This document shows, piece after piece, positions 8,816-16,242 of a stretch of DNA of 64,000 nucleotides. The stretch covers positions 186,001 to 250,000 of the forward strand of contig JAEWYS010000001.1 of NCBI GenBank assembly GCA_023458555.1, given 5' to 3'. Source of the DNA: Bacteroidota bacterium. Lineage in GTDB: Bacteria; Bacteroidota; Bacteroidia; Cytophagales; Cytophagaceae. The notes below the pieces were generated by a model, which was given only the letters and a program-made list of their open reading frames with translations, was not told the DNA's origin and made no database searches. Position 1 is the stretch's first letter, and each line of letters starts with the position of its first letter. The translations under genes and the position numbers were made by a program.

Positions 8816-9352
8816 ATGAAAGGGTTAAAGAGCAAAATTATTACTACTATTCTGGACGAAACCGGCATAAGACTTCATCCTAAAGATTTTCAGATTGTTA
8901 CTATTGAGAATATGCTGGTTCTTAAGTTGTGGGGATCAGAGCTGATAAGTAAAAAATTTCAAAGTGAGAAGTCTCTGGATTCAGAAGAGTTTGCAGAGGA
9001 TCTTTTAAATGAGCTTTTTGATGAATATTACGATTTTCGGGAGAAGATAATTGAGGTAAAAAAAGAAGATCTTACCAATCAGTTTCTGGAAGATATTAAA
9101 AGAGATGTAATTGTTTTCCTGCAGCAGAAGAAGGTAGATCCGGTGATGATTGAAACCCTGGATTTCGAATTCATTGATTCGGATTCGGTTAAGAACAGTC
9201 ACTTGGGTGATGACTGGGGCTTCCCGGTATTTGGATTGAGAATAACCGATTATGAAACTGTAGACTATTTTTATTCACTAGATGTACTTAAAGAGCCTTT
9301 GGTCATTGACAAGAAAGTGATTTGTGAAGGCTTGCTGAAAAAAATTCGTTAA
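8816..9352 (+). CDS. Hypothetical acidic protein
   Basis: The 178-residue protein is acidic, without signal peptide or membrane segment. An amphipathic region at about residues 45-115 (EEFAEDLLNELFDEYYDFREK and following) suggests helices. No known motif is visible. A TATGTTTG box at 8779-8786 could be its -7 element, but no matching upstream element is seen. It converges on menE across a shared hairpin. Confidence 0.55.
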   Translation: MKGLKSKIITTILDETGIRLHPKDFQIVTIENMLVLKLWGSELISKKFQSEKSLDSEEFAEDLLNELFDEYYDFREKIIEVKKEDLTNQFLEDIKRDVIVFLQQKKVDPVMIETLDFEFIDSDSVKNSHLGDDWGFPVFGLRITDYETVDYFYSLDVLKEPLVIDKKVICEGLLKKIR

Positions 9353-9377
9353 AAATTTACCTGCTGATGGGGATGAG

Positions 9378-9410
9378 CACCTGCATGAGAAAAGTATTCT
9401 TATGCAGGTG
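9378..9410. terminator. Hairpin between convergent genes, weak bidirectional terminator
   Basis: Nine-base perfect arms (9378-9386 and 9402-9410) extend inward by one G-T wobble and four more pairs, leaving a five-base loop. The hairpin overlaps the menE stop codon. The T tract is poor in both directions (TTTGT on the plus strand), so termination would be inefficient. Confidence 0.45.
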
Positions 9411-10500
9411 TTTGTGTAAATATAAGACCGGTTGTGGCAATCCGGTCAATTTTACCCGTTGCGGTTTCTGAAAACTCCGGTATCAGAAATATTTTTTTGG
9501 GTACTTCATATTTTGATACTGTCTGGATCAGCTCATGATAGAGCCTGTTTTTTTGTTCTTCCGCAAAAAAACCTTCGATCAGGAGAACAACTGAGGTTCC
9601 GAAGCAATTGTCGGGTATACCGGTCACCATAAACCGGTTAGTATAGCCCAATGTATTGAAAATGCCGGATATTGAACGTTCCAGCTCTTCAATCTGAATT
9701 TTTACACCTCCGGAATTTATTATGTTGTCTATCCGGCCTGTCCATATAAACTGTCCCGGCGGGATTAATTTTACAATGTCGTTAGTGATTATAGTTTCAT
9801 CTCTTGTCACCGGCCCTTTGATTGTAAGGCAGCTGCGCTCATCCAGACCTATCGAAATTCCGGAAAGGACAGTGTAAACGGGCGATGCGTTTCTGCCGTT
9901 TAGCCTTCTTAAGGCAATATGTGACACTGTCTCGGTCATGCCATATGTGCTGTATACCGGAGCCTCAATATTTTGCAGGGATTCTTCCAGCTGATGACCG
10001 ACCGGAGCGCCTCCGAGCAATATTGCTTTCATCTGGTTCAGTACCCCTATTTTATCCGGTGATTCCTCTATCGTTGTTTTCATCTGGTAGGGAACCATAG
10101 CTGTAAAGCTGATTGAGAGCGATTTCGTAATGTGTTTGAACGGATTAGCAACCGGGGGCAAAATGTAAGCTGTCATACCAATGGTAAAAGCTCTTGCAAG
10201 CATCATTTTGCCGGCAATATACTGAGTGTTAAGACAGACAAGTGCATTGTCCGAATTTGTAAGGCCCAGAGCTTGCCCGGTCATAGAAGCGCTTGCTTCC
10301 ATTTGTTCTTTGCTTATTTCAATTGTTTTAGGCTTTCCGGTTGATCCCGAAGTCTGAATCTGAAAAGGAGGCGGAGTATTGAGAAACCATTGATCCCTGA
10401 AACGAAGAATAGCATCTTTGTACATATGAAAGTTTATGCCATGATTGGTATAAATTTCAGGATTTAGAAAAACTATCTGATCTGAAAAGTCTGTTTTCAC
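9400..10500 (-). CDS. menE: o-Succinylbenzoate--CoA ligase (MenE)
   Basis: This 366-residue adenylate-forming enzyme activates o-succinylbenzoate as its CoA thioester in menaquinone synthesis. The phosphate-binding motif is TSGSTGKPK near residue 50. The adenine/carboxylate region reads YSTYGMTETVSH, WTGRIDNIINSGG contains the hinge Asp, and the C-terminal Lys lies in ATGKIDR. It is shorter than general acyl-CoA ligases, as is normal for MenE. It starts at a GTG with no in-frame ATG upstream. It is separated from the other men genes by about 5 kb of unrelated genes, but lies on the same strand. Confidence 0.9.
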   Translation of the reverse strand: MKTDFSDQIVFLNPEIYTNHGINFHMYKDAILRFRDQWFLNTPPPFQIQTSGSTGKPKTIEISKEQMEASASMTGQALGLTNSDNALVCLNTQYIAGKMMLARAFTIGMTAYILPPVANPFKHITKSLSISFTAMVPYQMKTTIEESPDKIGVLNQMKAILLGGAPVGHQLEESLQNIEAPVYSTYGMTETVSHIALRRLNGRNASPVYTVLSGISIGLDERSCLTIKGPVTRDETIITNDIVKLIPPGQFIWTGRIDNIINSGGVKIQIEELERSISGIFNTLGYTNRFMVTGIPDNCFGTSVVLLIEGFFAEEQKNRLYHELIQTVSKYEVPKKIFLIPEFSETATGKIDRIATTGLIFTQTPA

Positions 10501-10692
10501 CTTGAATGATTGAATAGTTTAAGATACGTAAGTTTTCTGTTTATTTAAAACATATTTTATAGGGCTTTCATTGCATGTGTTATCAAATAAAAATCAGAAA
10601 CATTTGTGTGTTTTCTTTTAACCAATTGTACAAAATGAAGTTATTTTATACCCGATTTTTATTTTTTCTTGAAATCTCATTAATTTGCGCGA

Positions 10693-11619
10693 ATGATACT
10701 AGGAATTGATGTTGGCGGTACTACCGTTAAATTTGGAGTCGTTTCTCCGGAAGGAGAAATAAGCCGGGTTAAAGCATTTGATACTGCAAAATGGGTTGCG
10801 GATGGATTTGTTGATTCTCTTAAAGCCGGAATAAAAGAATATCTGAACCTTGTTCCTGAGATCAAAGGAGTGGGCATTGGCTGGCCCGGTTTACTGTCTG
10901 TAGACCGCAAAAAGGTCATTTTGCTTCCCAATATACCGGCTGTATACGACTTGTCAATTGTTGATATCCTGAACGCAGAGTTTCCAAAGCTTCCGGTTAA
11001 GATTGAGAATGATGCCAAGTGTGCAACCATCGGTGAGTTGTATTTTGGTAATATTAAGGGACTGGATAATTTTGTTCTTGTTACGCTTGGTACAGGAGTA
11101 GGAAGCGGAGCAGTGATTAATAAAAAGCTCTTTCTGGGAGCAAGAGGCAATGGAATGGAAATAGGTCATATGCTTCTTGAAGATGGTAAATCGCTGGAGC
11201 AGAATATCGGGATTCAGCATATAATAAACTATGCTCTGGCCAGAATCGGGAAAGAAAAACCTTCAAGTGTACTTGTCGGAAAGGAAATTACTCCTAAATC
11301 AATTTTTGAGGCGGCTTCAGAAGGTGATGCATTTGCTGTTTCCGTATTTGATTTTGTCGGAGAGAAATTGGGACAGAATCTGGTTTCCGTGATTCGTGTG
11401 CTGGATATCAATACTATTTTGCTGGGTGGCGGGATAGCAGGAGCATTCAGATTCATCGAGCCAATGACCAGAAAAACAATCGAAAAATATATGCCTTCGT
11501 ACTATACAGACAAGCTGATCATTGCTCAGGCGCATCTGACCAATCAGGTTGGGATTCTGGGAGCGGCGGGCTTGCTTATGGAAGAAATCAGTATTAATTC
11601 CGGTACAAGGGTATCGTAG
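10693..11619 (+). CDS. ROK-family sugar kinase (glucokinase-like) without the zinc motif
   Basis: This 308-residue cytoplasmic kinase has the ATP-binding GIDVGGTTVKFGVV at its N-terminus, the sugar-binding GIGWPG, catalytic Asp in IENDAKCATIGE, TLGTGVGSG and the ROK Glu-His pair in GMEIGHM. It should phosphorylate glucose or a related sugar or N-acyl-hexosamine. The usual zinc-binding CxCGxxGC stretch after the EIGHM motif is missing; the region reads LLEDGKSLEQNIGIQHI. Such zinc-less ROK proteins exist, so the gene need not be broken. It is transcribed away from menE and ends at a strong terminator. Confidence 0.87.
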   Translation: MILGIDVGGTTVKFGVVSPEGEISRVKAFDTAKWVADGFVDSLKAGIKEYLNLVPEIKGVGIGWPGLLSVDRKKVILLPNIPAVYDLSIVDILNAEFPKLPVKIENDAKCATIGELYFGNIKGLDNFVLVTLGTGVGSGAVINKKLFLGARGNGMEIGHMLLEDGKSLEQNIGIQHIINYALARIGKEKPSSVLVGKEITPKSIFEAASEGDAFAVSVFDFVGEKLGQNLVSVIRVLDINTILLGGGIAGAFRFIEPMTRKTIEKYMPSYYTDKLIIAQAHLTNQVGILGAAGLLMEEISINSGTRVS

Positions 11620-11642
11620 TACATTCGTGCGTAACTATACTA

Positions 11643-11668
11643 AAAAGCGGGGATTCATCCCCGCTTTT
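11643..11668. terminator. Strong bidirectional terminator between ROK kinase and DinB genes
   Basis: Eleven-base arms (11643-11653 and 11658-11668), GC-rich in the centre, flank a TTCA loop. A and T runs on the outer sides give a U tract in either direction. The stop codon of the minus-strand DinB gene (11655-11657) lies inside it. Confidence 0.85.
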
Positions 11669-12233
11669 GTTTTATAAGCACTGTTTTGGTTCTTTCTGCC
11701 TGGATCCAGTGTCTTTCATTGTGATATATAGTGAAGCGGAGCGCGTCACCAAGTCTGAGTCTGATCAGTCCGGTTATGGTGATCGGGATTCCCTTTAAAT
11801 TGATATCGATGCGATCTGCCAGAGTCAATAACTCCAGATAATTTTCCTGCTGCCTGATAAAGCGATCCAGAACAGAGCGATCTATCGTCATGCCGATCGG
11901 GTTCTTATCCTTGAACGTTTTCATCTTTATTGTCGGATCATCTTTCTGATTGACTTTCATGCTTCTGGCAAAATAATTGCCCCAAAAACCTGATTGAAAG
12001 TAGTGTCGGGGATGCGCATCGGAATGTTCTGAAATAAAATCACGTATTGCCGGTATATAGAAATCCCCATACAGGTTCAGGTGCTCAAGACATTCTGCCA
12101 CTGACCATTTTTGCGGCGCCAGACGTCGAAAAAGCATGGAGTCATCAAGAAGTGTATATGACACTGCACTTTCAATAATCCGGTTTGTAACAGCACTTAG
12201 CTCCCGGATCACATCTTTTTGAGTTGCTTTCAT
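11655..12233 (-). CDS. DinB/YfiT-like superfamily protein
   Basis: I start the protein at the ATG at 12233 (MKATQKDVIREL), giving 192 residues. The longer frame up to 12272 would begin inside an inverted repeat. The DinB four-helix fold is shown by WSVAECLEHLNLYGD, which holds the first metal-ligand His, and by the closing FTIYHNERHWIQAE with the other two His. DinB-like proteins are metal-binding, often thiol-dependent transferases of stress responses. It lies directly downstream of a Crp-type regulator on the same strand, so it may be co-transcribed with it or controlled by it. Confidence 0.85.
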   Translation of the reverse strand: MKATQKDVIRELSAVTNRIIESAVSYTLLDDSMLFRRLAPQKWSVAECLEHLNLYGDFYIPAIRDFISEHSDAHPRHYFQSGFWGNYFARSMKVNQKDDPTIKMKTFKDKNPIGMTIDRSVLDRFIRQQENYLELLTLADRIDINLKGIPITITGLIRLRLGDALRFTIYHNERHWIQAERTKTVLIKQKRG

Positions 12234-12270
12234 ATTTTTTTCAATAAAAGTACAGAACTGAAAAACAGGC

Positions 12271-12292
12271 ATTCTTGGTCTATACCAAGAAT
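12271..12292. repeat. Perfect inverted repeat between the Crp-like and DinB genes
   Basis: Nine-base arms ATTCTTGGT and ACCAAGAAT enclose a four-base centre. The dyad lies six bases past the Crp gene stop and 38 bases before the preferred DinB start. On the minus strand it is followed by GCCTG and five Ts, so it could be a weak attenuator-like hairpin. It could equally be an operator for the neighbouring dimeric regulator. Confidence 0.55.
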
Positions 12293-12297
12293 ATGGA

Positions 12298-12864
12298 TTA
12301 TCGGTACTTTTTCAGGATTTTACTAAAGTTTGTCGGATCAATACCCAGATAAGAGGCAATATATTTATGAGGTATCTGATTGATAAGGTGAGCGCTGCGA
12401 TGGTAAAACGATTCAAACTTTTCTTCCATGGTCAGCGCAAGAAGCTCATAATGTTTTCTGTTGACTCCGACCAGGGCTGCTTCCGTTGCTTTGCGAAGCA
12501 GCGTATTGATACCGGGGTATCTGGCTGCCAGTGCTTCTACTTCTTTATAATTTCTTCGCAACAGGCTGCTTTCTGTAATGGCTTCGATAAAATAGAGAGA
12601 AGGTGTGCGGGTTAGCAGCGAATCAATATTGCCGCAAAAAGATGGATAATAAGTAAAGACTATAGTGATTTCCTTGTCTTCTTTCAGATAGTATGCACGC
12701 TGTATTCCCTCGAGGACGAAATATATATATTTTTCGTACGTTCCTTCACGGGTGATTATTTCTTTTTTCTGACAGGATACCGGGTCCCAGGACTCAAGGA
12801 GAAGATCTGCCTCAGAAGTGGTGAGAGGCGATATGTTTTTCAAAAAAGTGCGAAATACATTCAT
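12298..12864 (-). CDS. Crp/Fnr-family transcriptional regulator
   Basis: This 188-residue cytoplasmic regulator has an N-terminal cyclic-nucleotide-binding-like beta-barrel (about 20-110, including VLEGIQRAYYLKEDKE) and a short C-terminal helix-turn-helix (IPHKYIASYLGIDPTNFSKILKK). It has no cysteine cluster for an iron-sulphur centre and no clear cAMP-binding RxS motif, so the ligand is unknown. The length and the compact DNA-binding domain are typical of the many small Crp paralogues in Bacteroidota. It probably regulates the adjoining DinB gene. Confidence 0.85.
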   Translation of the reverse strand: MNVFRTFLKNISPLTTSEADLLLESWDPVSCQKKEIITREGTYEKYIYFVLEGIQRAYYLKEDKEITIVFTYYPSFCGNIDSLLTRTPSLYFIEAITESSLLRRNYKEVEALAARYPGINTLLRKATEAALVGVNRKHYELLALTMEEKFESFYHRSAHLINQIPHKYIASYLGIDPTNFSKILKKYR

Positions 12865-12865
12865 A

Positions 12866-12896
12866 AAAAGAAAAGGCGGGAATGAATCTTCCCGCC
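12866..12896 (-). terminator. Terminator downstream of the glutamate synthase-like gene
   Basis: Eight-base GC-rich arms (12875-12882 and 12889-12896) with a six-base loop are followed, on the minus strand, by TTTTCTTTTT (12874 down to 12866). This separates the glutamate synthase-like gene from the crp-dinB pair. Confidence 0.75.
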
Positions 12897-12922
12897 GGTT
12901 TAGCTTTTCCTAATTTTGAAAA

Positions 12923-14560
12923 TCAGACAACTTCTTCCGGTTCAGTTGACAGGCTGCCAATACCATGTCCGGTAAGCTTCGATTTGCTGTCAGCAGTTTT
13001 TAGCGGACCGGGTCCGCCCAGATACTCACAGGTCAGAAGAGACTGCATATTCTTGAAACGGACCATTTCCTTGTCGTAATGATAGGTGTTTCTAAGTGTC
13101 TGGGTCAGGTTGTTGTCGCCCATACTTATATCGACATCGTTCATAGTCAGCTGACACGGATGCTCGTAACCGCAGGCATGCGTGATTTCAAGGATTTCTT
13201 TGCGGAGCGTGCGTATATAGTTGGCTGCTCTGTCGGATTTCAGTGTCGGATCGAGTCCGGCAGCCAGCCATTTATTCTGAGTTGCCACTCCGGCCGGGCA
13301 GGTATTGGTATGGCATGATTGTGCCTGGATACAGCCAATGGACATCATCGCTTCCCGGGCTACTGCGATAATATCGCACCCCATGGCAAAGGCCATCATG
13401 GCTTTCGCCGGTAAACCCAGTTTGCCGCTTCCGATAAAGACGACTCGCTCGGCAAGTCCTTTTTTTGCAAAGATTTTGTATACATTGCTGAATGCATATA
13501 TAAATGGCAGTGAGACGTGATCGGCAAATGCGGGAGGAGCAGCGCCTGTGCCACCTTCACCACCATCGATTGTTATAAAATCGGGTCCTTTTCCGGTCTC
13601 AAGCATCAGGTCGGTGAGCTCTTCCCACATTTCCATTTTCCCGACTGCGGATTTAAATCCGACCGGCAGTCCGGTTATACCGGCAATTTTTTCAAGAAAA
13701 TCGACCATTTCCCGTATATTGGAAAAAGCCGAGTGAGTGGACGGAGAAAGGGCATCCTGTCCCATGGGAATTCCCCGGATTTCGGAAATCTCTTTTGTAA
13801 TCTTTGAAGCGGGCAAAACTCCGCCTTTACCGGGTTTGGCTCCCTGTGAAAGCTTTACTTCAATGGCTCTTATAAAAGGGTTTTCCTTTACAAGCGCTTC
13901 CATTCGTTCAAATGAAAAGTTTCCGTTTGCATCTCTTACTCCAAAATAACCGGTACCAAAGTGAAACATGACATCAGCTCCGTGGCGGTGGAAGGGGGAA
14001 AGCCCGCCTTCTCCGGTATTCTGGAAGCAGCCTACTTTCAGACTGCCTTTGTTAAGAGCTGTTACCGCATTGGAAGATAAAGAGCCGTAGCTCATACCGG
14101 AAATATTAACAATAGAATATGGCCGGAAGGGCCGGCGGCGCTTGTTGTATGCGCCCATTATCTTGGCACACGGAAGAAAATACGGGTCTTTGGTATTCGG
14201 ATGATCTTTTCCTCCATTGAACGGAAACATGGTCGGATGAATGAAAATATGCCCAGGCGCATATATATCCTGATCAGTTCCAAAGCTCTGATAATTGTTC
14301 TCTCTTTTCGAAGAGGCATAAATCCAGGAGCGCTGACTACGGTTAAAGGGAAGCTCTTCACGGTTATTGGCAACAATATATTGCCGCAATTCGGGGCCGA
14401 TACGTTCCAGCATGTACCGAAAGTGACCCACGATCGGGAAGTTGTGTTTGATTGTGTGCTTTTTTTGAATGAATATGTCGTGAATTGCTACTGAAAGCAG
14501 AAAGATAACGGGAAAAAACCACCACCAGTTATCTGCTGAAAAAGCTATGAATTTTTCCAT
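12923..14560 (-). CDS. Membrane-anchored FMN-binding glutamate synthase-like protein
   Basis: The 545-residue protein is a stand-alone version of the GltB synthase domain. Residues about 10-32 form one hydrophobic anchor (WWWFFPVIFLLSVAI). The TIM barrel then shows NISGMSYGSLS, NTGEGGLSPFH, FITIDGGEGGTGAAP and the FMN site FIGSGKLGLPAKAMMA. The cluster motif CIQAQSCHTNTCPAG has the C-x5-C-x4-C spacing of a 3Fe-4S site. It has no N-terminal glutaminase domain, so it must take ammonia or another substrate; its real reaction in Bacteroidota is not settled. It stands alone, with its own terminator. Confidence 0.85.
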   Translation of the reverse strand: MEKFIAFSADNWWWFFPVIFLLSVAIHDIFIQKKHTIKHNFPIVGHFRYMLERIGPELRQYIVANNREELPFNRSQRSWIYASSKRENNYQSFGTDQDIYAPGHIFIHPTMFPFNGGKDHPNTKDPYFLPCAKIMGAYNKRRRPFRPYSIVNISGMSYGSLSSNAVTALNKGSLKVGCFQNTGEGGLSPFHRHGADVMFHFGTGYFGVRDANGNFSFERMEALVKENPFIRAIEVKLSQGAKPGKGGVLPASKITKEISEIRGIPMGQDALSPSTHSAFSNIREMVDFLEKIAGITGLPVGFKSAVGKMEMWEELTDLMLETGKGPDFITIDGGEGGTGAAPPAFADHVSLPFIYAFSNVYKIFAKKGLAERVVFIGSGKLGLPAKAMMAFAMGCDIIAVAREAMMSIGCIQAQSCHTNTCPAGVATQNKWLAAGLDPTLKSDRAANYIRTLRKEILEITHACGYEHPCQLTMNDVDISMGDNNLTQTLRNTYHYDKEMVRFKNMQSLLTCEYLGGPGPLKTADSKSKLTGHGIGSLSTEPEEVV

Positions 14561-14641
14561 AATTGTATCAGGAATGTTCCATTGTTTGTTCTAGAAGCAT
14601 GTACGACTGCATGGCAGTATTGTTGTGTATGCAGCTAATTT

Positions 14642-15102
14642 TTAATTGTTGAAAAGCCGGATACTTTCTTTATGTCTGTAGTCGGATATTTCTTCGAGTT
14701 TAGGCCTGACCAGAAATTTATTAATAAGAGGTTCAACGATCCAGCCTGGTATACGATAGAACACGTTATCAGTCATCAAGGTTCGCGACTGTTCCAATGG
14801 CTGAAACAGGTGGTGCTCCCCGTATGAATACGGACCTTTTGTCTGCCGGTCTGTGAAAGAAACGCTGGAGTTAAATTCTGTAATTTGAGTTTGCCAGGGT
14901 ATTGCTTATTTCCCCAATGATAATCCTTTAGTCAATTTCCGTTCCTGTCCGGATTGAAGCAGGAATGGAAAGCATCTGAAACCGGATGCTCTCCGGGGTG
15001 ATTTTTGTAAGATTCTCAGCTTTATTAAAAAAACGAAAACTTCTATCCTCGGGCTTGTTTAAAATCGTTTCTCTGTGCAGTAATCTTGTTTTCATTCTTC
15101 AT
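14642..15102 (-). pseudogene. Decayed SRPBCC (START/Bet v 1-like) family gene
   Basis: There is no intact reading frame here, yet the minus strand spells an SRPBCC ligand-binding protein in pieces. Read from the 5' side they are FFNKAENLTKITP (around 15030), then RFQMLSIPASIRTGTEID. A base appears lost at about 14928-14930 and an in-frame stop follows at 14906-14908. The third piece runs IPWQTQITEF, GPYSYGEHHLF, SRTLMTDNVFYRIP to a stop at 14642. An ATG at 15102 opens a frame that ends after 19 codons, so a further 5' frameshift is likely. The family binds hydrophobic ligands; this copy cannot be functional as read. It fills the gap between the glutamate synthase-like gene and the small membrane protein. 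Confidence 0.75.
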
Positions 15103-15117
15103 TATAATAAGAGTCCG

Positions 15118-15330
15118 TCACGGGTTTCTGTCAAAACGGTCAGAATCCTGATGCTTGGGATCTCTTCGCGGAGCTTTTCGTATAGTTAGCAATATAAGAG
15201 GAATCAGGGCAAGGGTTATACCACCGATAACAATTCCGACAAGGGTAGACATTTCTGTTTTTGTCACCATAAAAGCGATAATCACGAATATACAAAGTAA
15301 GCCGGCTATTAGGTAAGATATAGTTTTCAT
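15118..15330 (-). CDS. Small membrane protein of unknown function
   Basis: Starting at the ATG at 15330 gives 70 residues with two hydrophobic segments (about 3-21 and 27-48) and a charged, Arg/Asp-rich tail. The upstream in-frame ATG at 15372 would add 14 unconvincing residues. It ends 16 bases before the SRPBCC wreck and may once have been co-transcribed with that gene. No family is recognised. Confidence 0.5.
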   Translation of the reverse strand: MKTISYLIAGLLCIFVIIAFMVTKTEMSTLVGIVIGGITLALIPLILLTIRKAPRRDPKHQDSDRFDRNP

Positions 15331-15386
15331 CTTTTGTGCTTTTACATTGTATAACCGGGGCAGCGGAGACATGTTGGAAGAAATAT

Positions 15387-15412
15387 AAAAAAAGCCCCGG
15401 AGAGGGGCTTTT
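15387..15412 (-). terminator. Terminator of the menaquinone operon
   Basis: Nine-base arms (15390-15398 and 15404-15412) with a five-base loop are followed on the minus strand by a run of Ts. The hairpin begins six bases past the menB stop codon, closing the operon cleanly. Confidence 0.88.
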
Positions 15413-15417
15413 GATGA

Positions 15418-16242
15418 TTAGGGGAACTTTGGATATTTGGAGAAATCCGGAGTGCGCTTTTCAAGAAATGCATTTTTCCCTTCTTTTGCTTCTTCTGTCA
15501 GATAATACAATAATGTTGCATTACCGGCAAGTTCCTGTATTCCGGCCTGACCATCCAATTCAGCATTGAAGGCACATTTTAACATTCTTAATGCAAGCGG
15601 ACTCTTTTGCAGAATCTTTTTTGCCCATTCTACGGTCGTCTCTTCCAGCTTATCCAGCGGAACAACTTTGTTTACAAGTCCCATATCCAGTGCTTCCTGC
15701 GCATCATACTGATCACAAAGATACCATATTTCACGGGCTTTCTTTTGACCTACAACCCTGGCCAGATAGGAAGCTCCGAACCCTCCGTCGAAGCTGCCGA
15801 CCTTGGGTCCTGTCTGTCCGAAACGGGCATTGTCTGCGGCTATTGACAGATCGCAGACTACATGCAGAACATGGCCGCCGCCAATTGCCCATCCTGCAAT
15901 CATGGCGATTACTGGCTTTGGAACAGAGCGGATCTGTTTCTGAAGATCCAGAACGTTGAGCCTTGGAACCTGATCGTTTCCGACATAGCCACCATGGCCT
16001 CTTACAGACTGGTCTCCACCACTGCAGAATGCTTTTCCGCCTTCACCGGTCAGTATGATTACACCTACTTCCTGATCTTGTCTTGCCAGTTCCATGGCTT
16101 CGGACATTTCCTGTACGGTTTTAGGAGTAAAAGCATTGTGAACGTGAGGTCTGTTGATACTGATCTTTGCAATCCCTTCGAAGTACTCAAACTTTATTTC
16201 CTCGTATTCCTTTATAGTTTTCCAGTCAAATTTACTTGTCAT
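15418..16242 (-). CDS. menB: 1,4-Dihydroxy-2-naphthoyl-CoA synthase (MenB)
   Basis: This 274-residue crotonase-fold enzyme closes the second ring of the naphthoquinone by condensing o-succinylbenzoyl-CoA. Oxyanion and active-site stretches are FCSGGDQSVRG and WAIGGGHVLHVVCDL. The sequence QTGPKVGSFDGGFG carries the Gly found in bicarbonate-dependent MenB enzymes (the other class has Asp there), and the end PDFSKYP is typical. It is the last gene of the operon; its start overlaps the end of menD by 11 bases. Confidence 0.96.
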   Translation of the reverse strand: MTSKFDWKTIKEYEEIKFEYFEGIAKISINRPHVHNAFTPKTVQEMSEAMELARQDQEVGVIILTGEGGKAFCSGGDQSVRGHGGYVGNDQVPRLNVLDLQKQIRSVPKPVIAMIAGWAIGGGHVLHVVCDLSIAADNARFGQTGPKVGSFDGGFGASYLARVVGQKKAREIWYLCDQYDAQEALDMGLVNKVVPLDKLEETTVEWAKKILQKSPLALRMLKCAFNAELDGQAGIQELAGNATLLYYLTEEAKEGKNAFLEKRTPDFSKYPKFP

